Assembly: GCA_015689685.1 (NCBI GenBank) | Contig: WVSL01000007.1 | Span: forward strand, 1 to 64,000 | Source of the DNA: Rhodobacterales bacterium HKCCE2091 | GTDB taxonomy: Bacteria > Pseudomonadota > Alphaproteobacteria > Rhodobacterales > Rhodobacteraceae | DNA length: 64,000 bases | Direction of reading: 5' to 3' | The notes under the pieces: generated by a model | The model's input: the letters and a program-made list of their open reading frames with translations, nothing else | Told to the model about the DNA's origin: nothing | The model's database searches: none | Part shown: one piece after another, positions 60,105 through 64,000 of the stretch | Layout: the number at the start of each line of letters is the position of its first letter | Position numbering within the stretch: position 1 is the stretch's first letter | Made by a program: the position numbers and the translations under genes

Positions 60105-60991
60105 GCCGGATCGCGCTGATCCTCGGACCCGACGGGGGCGCCGACCGGGTGGTTCCGCCGACCGGCGCGACCGCGCGCCTGACGCTCCTGACCTCCGCCG
60201 CGATGGCGTTCCTCGCCGTCTTCGCGCTAGCCCTGTCGATGGCCGCGGGCCGCGTGGCGACGACGTGGGCAGACGCGCTGGCGCGCACCGCGACGATCCG
60301 CATCTCGGCCCCCGCAGGCGAGATCGGGCCGCAGACAGAGGCGGTCCTGCGCGTGCTGGACCAGACCCCGGGCGTCGCCGCCGCCCGCGCGCTGACCGAC
60401 GAGGAGCAGCGCGAGCTCCTGGACCCGTGGTTCGGATCCCTGCCGCTCGACGACCTGCCGATTCCGCGGCTGGTCGAGGTCACCGGCACCGCGGAGGGAT
60501 ACGACGTCGAGGGCCTGCGCCAGCGCCTCGCCGCCGAGGCGCCGGGCGCGGTGCTGGACGACCACGGGCGATGGCGGCGGCCGCTGGTCACGGCGGCGTC
60601 GCGGCTGAGGCTGCTCGGGGGGATCGCGCTGGTCCTGATCCTAGGCGCCTCGGCGGCGATGATCACGCTCGCGGCCGACGCGGCGCTGGCGGCGAACGGG
60701 CAGGTGATCCGGACGCTCCGGCTGGTCGGCGCGCGGGACGGCTACATCGCCCGTGCCTTCGTCCGCCGCTTCACGCTCCGCGCCGTGATCGGGGCCGCGG
60801 CGGGCACGCTGATCGGGGCGCTGGCGGTGATGGCGATGCCGGGGCCGGGCATCGGCGAGGGGTTCCTGACCGGCCTCCGGTTCCGCGGGGCCGAATGGAT
60901 GCTGCCGCTGCTGGTACCGGTCTTCGCGGGGGCGGTGGCGTGGCTCGCGACCGGCGCGGCGGCGCGGCGTGTGCTGAGGGGGATGCGGTGA
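60101..60991 (+). CDS. ftsX: Cell division protein FtsX
   Basis: The 296-residue permease has four membrane helices: one near residues 30-50, a periplasmic loop of about 110 residues (RISAPAGEIGPQTEAVLRVLDQTPGVAAARALTDEEQRELL), and three at the C-terminus. LRLVGARDGYIARAFVRRFTLRA is the typical FtsX coupling-helix region between TM2 and TM3. It partners FtsE. It starts at GTG 60101 in the ftsE stop. The stop shares one base with the next start (TGATG). Confidence 0.92.
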   Translation: MSRIALILGPDGGADRVVPPTGATARLTLLTSAAMAFLAVFALALSMAAGRVATTWADALARTATIRISAPAGEIGPQTEAVLRVLDQTPGVAAARALTDEEQRELLDPWFGSLPLDDLPIPRLVEVTGTAEGYDVEGLRQRLAAEAPGAVLDDHGRWRRPLVTAASRLRLLGGIALVLILGASAAMITLAADAALAANGQVIRTLRLVGARDGYIARAFVRRFTLRAVIGAAAGTLIGALAVMAMPGPGIGEGFLTGLRFRGAEWMLPLLVPVFAGAVAWLATGAAARRVLRGMR

Positions 60992-61728
60992 TGCGATACC
61001 TGATGTCGCTGGTCTTCGTCGGCCAGATGTACCTCGCGATGGCGGTGCTCGCGGTCTGGTTCACGCCCTGGGCGATCTTCGACCGGCGCGGCGCCTATGC
61101 CGGCATCCGGACCTATTGCCGCTATGTGCGCTGGTCGGCGGCGTGGATGGTCGGGTTGAGATCCGAGGTGCGGGGGCCAGTCCCGGCGGGCGAGGTGCTG
61201 GTCGCGTCGAAACACCAGAGCTTCTTCGACATCATCATCATCTGCTCGGTGCTGGAGCGGCCGAAGTTCATCATGAAGGCGAGCCTGCGGTTCGCCCCGA
61301 TCCTCGGGTGGTACGCGCTGCGGATCGGGTGCGTGCCGGTGGAGCGGGGCAAGCGCGCGCAGGCGATCCAGGCGATGATGCGGGGCGTCGCGGCGGGCCA
61401 GGCGCTGCCGGGACAGCTCATCATCTACCCGCAGGGCACCCGCGTCGCCCCGGGCGCGCGGCTGCCCTACAAGATCGGCACCGGCGTCATTTACCGCGAG
61501 ACCGGGCAGCCCTGCCACCCGGCGGCGACGAACGTGGGCCTGTTCTGGCCCCGCCACGGCATCCTGCGCAAACCGGGACTGGCGGTGGTAGAGTTCCTCG
61601 AACCGATTCCGCCGGGCCAGCCGATCGACAGTTTCATGGCCGACCTGGAAACCCGGATCGAGACACGCTCCGACGCGCTGATGGCCGAGACCGGCCTGCC
61701 GCTGCCGAAGGGGGGAGGACAGGCATGA
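60991..61728 (+). CDS. plsC: 1-acyl-sn-glycerol-3-phosphate acyltransferase
   Basis: The 245-residue membrane-associated acyltransferase has the HX4D motif in SKHQSFFDIIII near residue 72. The substrate-binding block is YPQGTRVAPGARLPYK near residue 150. It makes phosphatidic acid from lysophosphatidic acid. A GTG at 60988 precedes the chosen ATG 60991 and could serve instead. The gene is coupled to ftsX on one side and the PPOX gene on the other (ATGA). Confidence 0.9.
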   Translation: MRYLMSLVFVGQMYLAMAVLAVWFTPWAIFDRRGAYAGIRTYCRYVRWSAAWMVGLRSEVRGPVPAGEVLVASKHQSFFDIIIICSVLERPKFIMKASLRFAPILGWYALRIGCVPVERGKRAQAIQAMMRGVAAGQALPGQLIIYPQGTRVAPGARLPYKIGTGVIYRETGQPCHPAATNVGLFWPRHGILRKPGLAVVEFLEPIPPGQPIDSFMADLETRIETRSDALMAETGLPLPKGGGQA

Positions 61729-62333
61729 AGTTCATCGAGGACATCGCCGGGCTGGAGACGCATTACCCCGAGGCCCCGGCGCCGCGCTCGCTGGCCAAGG
61801 TGCGCGATCACCTGACCCCGGCCTACATGCGCTGGATCGCGGCGTCGCGGTTCTGCATCGTCGCCACGGTCGGACCGGGCGGCACCGATGCCAGCCCGCG
61901 CGGCGACGACGGCCCGGTGGTCCGGCCGCTCGATCCCCGCCACCTCGCCATGCCGGACTGGAGCGGGAACAACCGGCTGGATTCGCTGCGCAACATCGTC
62001 TCGGACGGGCGGGTGTCGCTGATGTTCCTGGTCGCGGGATCGGAGAACGTGGTGCGCGTCAACGGCACCGCGCGGCTGACCGCCGACGCGGAGCTTGCGC
62101 GCGCGTTCCAGAGACCGGACGGCAAGCTGCCGCGCACCGTGGTCGTGGTCGAGGTGGCCGAGGTCTATTTCCAGTGCGCGAAGGCTCTGATCCGCTCGGC
62201 GCTCTGGTCTGGCGCGGCGGTGCCCGAGGGCCTGCCGACGGCGGGCGACTTCGTGCGGGAAACCGACCCGTCGTTCGACGGCGACGGCTACGACCGCGGC
62301 TACCCGGAATACGCAAGGCCCCGTCTCTGGTGA
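61725..62333 (+). CDS. PPOX-type FMN-dependent flavoprotein, MSMEG_1061-like
   Basis: The 202-residue protein belongs to the split-barrel pyridoxamine-phosphate-oxidase-like family: AASRFCIVATVGPGGTDASPRGDDGPVVRPLD, then MPDWSGNNRLDSLRNIVSDGRVSLMFLVAG and NGTARLTAD. It ends near YFQCAKALIRSALW. These match the MSMEG_1061 group of FMN (or F420-like) proteins with unknown substrates. It ends the ftsE-ftsX-plsC unit, translationally coupled at ATGA. Its stop codon is inside a strong hairpin. Confidence 0.87.
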   Translation: MKFIEDIAGLETHYPEAPAPRSLAKVRDHLTPAYMRWIAASRFCIVATVGPGGTDASPRGDDGPVVRPLDPRHLAMPDWSGNNRLDSLRNIVSDGRVSLMFLVAGSENVVRVNGTARLTADAELARAFQRPDGKLPRTVVVVEVAEVYFQCAKALIRSALWSGAAVPEGLPTAGDFVRETDPSFDGDGYDRGYPEYARPRLW

Positions 62334-62342
62334 GACGGGGCC
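62317..62342 (+). terminator. Strong hairpin containing the PPOX gene stop codon
   Basis: GGCCCCGTCTC-TGGT-GAGACGGGGCC is a perfect 11-bp stem with a 4-base loop. The TGA stop (62331-62333) straddles loop and stem. No T run follows, so it may act as a stabiliser or a Rho-assisted terminator. Confidence 0.6.
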
Positions 62343-62421
62343 GCGGGAAGGCGGCGTCGTGCGGCTTGGCCCCCCCTTGCCGCACTGCCTGCCAACCCTG
62401 GCTGCATGAGATGGCGGTGGT

Positions 62422-62835
62422 TCAGACCGCCGAGATCGCCGCTTCGGACTGGACCGGCGCGATGTTGAGCCGGCGCGCACCGGCCCCGACACGGGCCACG
62501 ACCTCGCTGCGGGCGACGCGCTTGGGCGCGACCTTTTTCGGCTCGACCTTCTTCACCTCGGCGATGACCGGTTCCGGCTGTTCCGCGAGCAGCGGCGCGC
62601 GGCCGATCTCGCGGCGGAAGACGAGGATGGATTTTTCCTCGGAGGTCGGGAAGAGACCCAGCCTGCGCCCGCTGCAGGGCAGCGTTTCCGCCCCCATGAA
62701 CTCCCACCCCTGCAGACCCATGTCGGTCATGACGTCGGTGAGCGTGGCGCAGAACTTGTCCTGTCCCCGCGCGAGCCCGGTCAGCTTCCGGACGCGCTGC
62801 GGAGAAGGCAGCACTTTGAACTCGTAACGCGACAT
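62422..62835 (-). CDS. DUF4177-like protein
   Basis: The 137-residue protein starts MSRYEFKVLPSPQRVRKLTG. The N-terminal two thirds, with the LTDVMTDMGLQGWEFMGAETLP segment and KSILVFRRE, resemble DUF4177-type domains of unknown function; the C-terminus is a basic Lys/Val-rich tail (VIAEVKKVEPKKVAPKRVA). No signal peptide or membrane helix is seen. It lies after accA in the same direction, with its own promoter-like sequence in the 131-base gap. Confidence 0.72.
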   Translation of the reverse strand: MSRYEFKVLPSPQRVRKLTGLARGQDKFCATLTDVMTDMGLQGWEFMGAETLPCSGRRLGLFPTSEEKSILVFRREIGRAPLLAEQPEPVIAEVKKVEPKKVAPKRVARSEVVARVGAGARRLNIAPVQSEAAISAV

Positions 62836-62877
62836 ACTCTTTACTCCGGCACTACAACTCGTGCCCCCACGGTCCGG

Positions 62878-62907
62878 TTTATGGCAGATTGATGGCGGAA
62901 CCCGCAA
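62878..62907 (-). promoter_or_regulatory. Candidate promoter of the DUF4177-like gene
   Basis: On the minus strand TTGCGG (62902-62907) and CATAAA (62878-62883) are 18 bases apart and lie 43 bases before the start codon. Confidence 0.35.
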
Positions 62908-62966
62908 GGAATTGGGGCGGGAATGTGGCGAACACTCTGTTTCCCGTAAACCCTTCCTTAACCCTG

Positions 62967-63926
62967 TCAGGCCGCCAGCCCGCGGGACCCCATGTCGAGG
63001 TATTTCTTCCGCCGCGCCGCGACGAGCTTCTTCGGGGCCTGGCCGTCGAGGTCCGACAGGAGCGACGAGATCGCCTTGCCGACGGCGGCCACGGTGCCCT
63101 TGGGATCGCGCTGCGCACCGCCGAGCGGTTCCTTCACGATCAGGTCCGCGACGCCGAGCGTGTGCAGGTCCTGCGCCGTCAGCCTGAGCGCCTCGGCCGC
63201 CTCGCGCATCTTCTCGGCATCCTTCCACAGGATCGAGGCGCAGCCCTCGGGCGAGATCACCGAGTAGATCGAGTGTTCCAGCATCGCCAGCCGGTCGGCG
63301 GTGGCGAAGGCGACGGCGCCGCCGGACCCGCCCTCGCCGATGATGACCGACACGATCGGGACGCCGATCTGCAGGCACTTCTGCGTCGACCGCGCGATCG
63401 CCTCGGACTGGCCGCGTTCCTCTGCGCCCTTGCCGGGATAGGCGCCGGGCGTGTCGACGAGGGAGACCACCGGCAGGCCGAAGCGGTCGGCAAGGTCCAT
63501 CAGGCGGACGGCCTTGCGGTAGCCCTCGGGCCGGGCCATGCCGAAGTTGCGTTCCAGCCGGGTGCGGGTGTCGTTGCCCTTCTCGTGGCCGATCACGACC
63601 ACCGGCTTGTCGTCGAACCGCGCCAGCCCGCCGATCACCGCCTGGTCCTCGGCGAAGTTGCGGTCGCCGGACAGGGGGGTGAACTCGGTGAACAGCGCGT
63701 CGACGTAATCCTTGCAGTGGGGCCGGTCGGGATGCCGCGCGACCTGGCATTTCCGCCAGGGCGACAGGTTCTTATAGAGATCCTTGAGCAGGTCCTGGGC
63801 CTTGCGGTCGAGCGCGGCGGCCTCGGCCTCCACGTCCATCTCGGCGTTGCCCCGCGCCATCGCGCGCAGTTCCTCCGCCTTGCCTTCGATCTCCGCCAGC
63901 GGCTTCTCGAAATCGAGGTAGTTCAT
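62967..63926 (-). CDS. accA: Acetyl-CoA carboxylase carboxyltransferase subunit alpha
   Basis: The 319-residue protein has the AccA pattern: [18 protein letters not shown] at the N-terminus, [78 protein letters not shown], and [41 protein letters not shown]. With AccD it moves the carboxyl group from biotin to acetyl-CoA, the first step of fatty-acid synthesis. The ATG at 63926 was chosen over 63983 from family starts. The last 74 bases of the window are its upstream region. Confidence 0.96.
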   Translation of the reverse strand: MNYLDFEKPLAEIEGKAEELRAMARGNAEMDVEAEAAALDRKAQDLLKDLYKNLSPWRKCQVARHPDRPHCKDYVDALFTEFTPLSGDRNFAEDQAVIGGLARFDDKPVVVIGHEKGNDTRTRLERNFGMARPEGYRKAVRLMDLADRFGLPVVSLVDTPGAYPGKGAEERGQSEAIARSTQKCLQIGVPIVSVIIGEGGSGGAVAFATADRLAMLEHSIYSVISPEGCASILWKDAEKMREAAEALRLTAQDLHTLGVADLIVKEPLGGAQRDPKGTVAAVGKAISSLLSDLDGQAPKKLVAARRKKYLDMGSRGLAA

Positions 63927-64000
63927 GGGTGTCCCTTCCCCTGCCTTGACCGGGTATATGACGGTGGCGGCACGCGGATGCAACTCGGCAAGATTTGTCG

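Noticed and set aside
62946-62961. Possible CtrA site (TTAA-N7-TTTAC on the minus strand) upstream of the DUF4177-like gene
   Set aside because: One mismatch in the second half-site and about 110 bases from the start; too weak to call.
1-64000. tRNA, rRNA, CRISPR array or insertion sequence
   Set aside because: Scanning for T-arm-like GTTCRA blocks, direct repeats with regular spacing and transposase motifs found none.

Overview
The window is a compact, very GC-rich (about 70%) stretch of chromosome. It is almost fully coding, with many ATGA/GTGA stop-start overlaps. Gene content and order point to an alphaproteobacterium of the Rhodobacterales (Rhodobacteraceae/Paracoccaceae group). Markers are AddAB instead of RecBCD, glnK-amtB, pyk next to rpmI-rplT, a TIGR02302 family protein beside lysA, ftsEX followed by a plsC-type acyltransferase, the MSMEG_1061-type PPOX flavoprotein, phaAB, ETF-ubiquinone oxidoreductase, and several small Rhodobacterales-type proteins (DUF1244, DUF2007, DUF2834, YrhK). 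I see no phage, transposase, CRISPR array, rRNA, tRNA or plasmid signature, so this reads as core chromosome. No species can be named from the sequence alone.

Layout. 1-5.7 kb: the end of addB, then addA and trxA (double-strand break repair plus thioredoxin). 5.8-8.5 kb: a persulfide-dioxygenase-like MBL hydrolase, then amtB and glnK on the minus strand (ammonium sensing and uptake). 8.8-14.8 kb: a bifunctional penicillin-binding protein, RidA, a glycerophosphodiester phosphodiesterase, a COG3146 acyltransferase, phhB and mscS. 14.9-20.7 kb: a peroxiredoxin, a ferredoxin reductase-like flavoprotein, rsmD, recQ, DUF1244 and an N-formylglutamate amidohydrolase. 20.8-28.3 kb: pyk, a small membrane protein, rpmI-rplT, an SMR exporter, two small envelope proteins and pheS-yrhK-pheT. 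28.4-34.7 kb: ytoQ, nitronate monooxygenase, a nu-class GST, mscL, a thioredoxin-fold protein, ald with a divergent Lrp regulator, and azlCD.

34.8-38.9 kb is a tightly coupled molybdenum-cofactor operon (fdhD-mobA-mobB-moeA). Its last gene is unusual: a roughly 300-residue RNase H-like/DUF429-like domain is fused in front of a full MoeA. 38.9-46.5 kb: a TlpA-like redoxin whose start codon overlaps that of divergent argH, a 48-codon LptM-like lipoprotein, greA, a two-TM protein, tag, an EAL phosphodiesterase, phaA-phaB and a 50-residue protein. 46.5-47.1 kb is the only sizeable non-genic stretch besides 58 kb and may hold a decayed Cys-rich gene. 47.1-58 kb: YdcH, a TrmN6-like methyltransferase, DUF2007, ispB/ispE (convergent, overlapping), a TPR lipoprotein-class periplasmic protein, ETF-QO, DUF2834, lysA and TIGR02302. 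58.2-64 kb: a zinc-ribbon membrane protein divergent from ftsE-ftsX-plsC-PPOX, then DUF4177 and accA.

The most interesting items are the DUF429-like-MoeA fusion inside the Mo-cofactor operon, the single-cysteine FdhD next to it, a family of gene-3' repeat elements (four copies found by eye), the CATG start-codon overlap of tlpA/argH, and several small genes or structured leaders that automatic gene calling would miss. Coordinates of stems and starts were counted by hand from the sequence.
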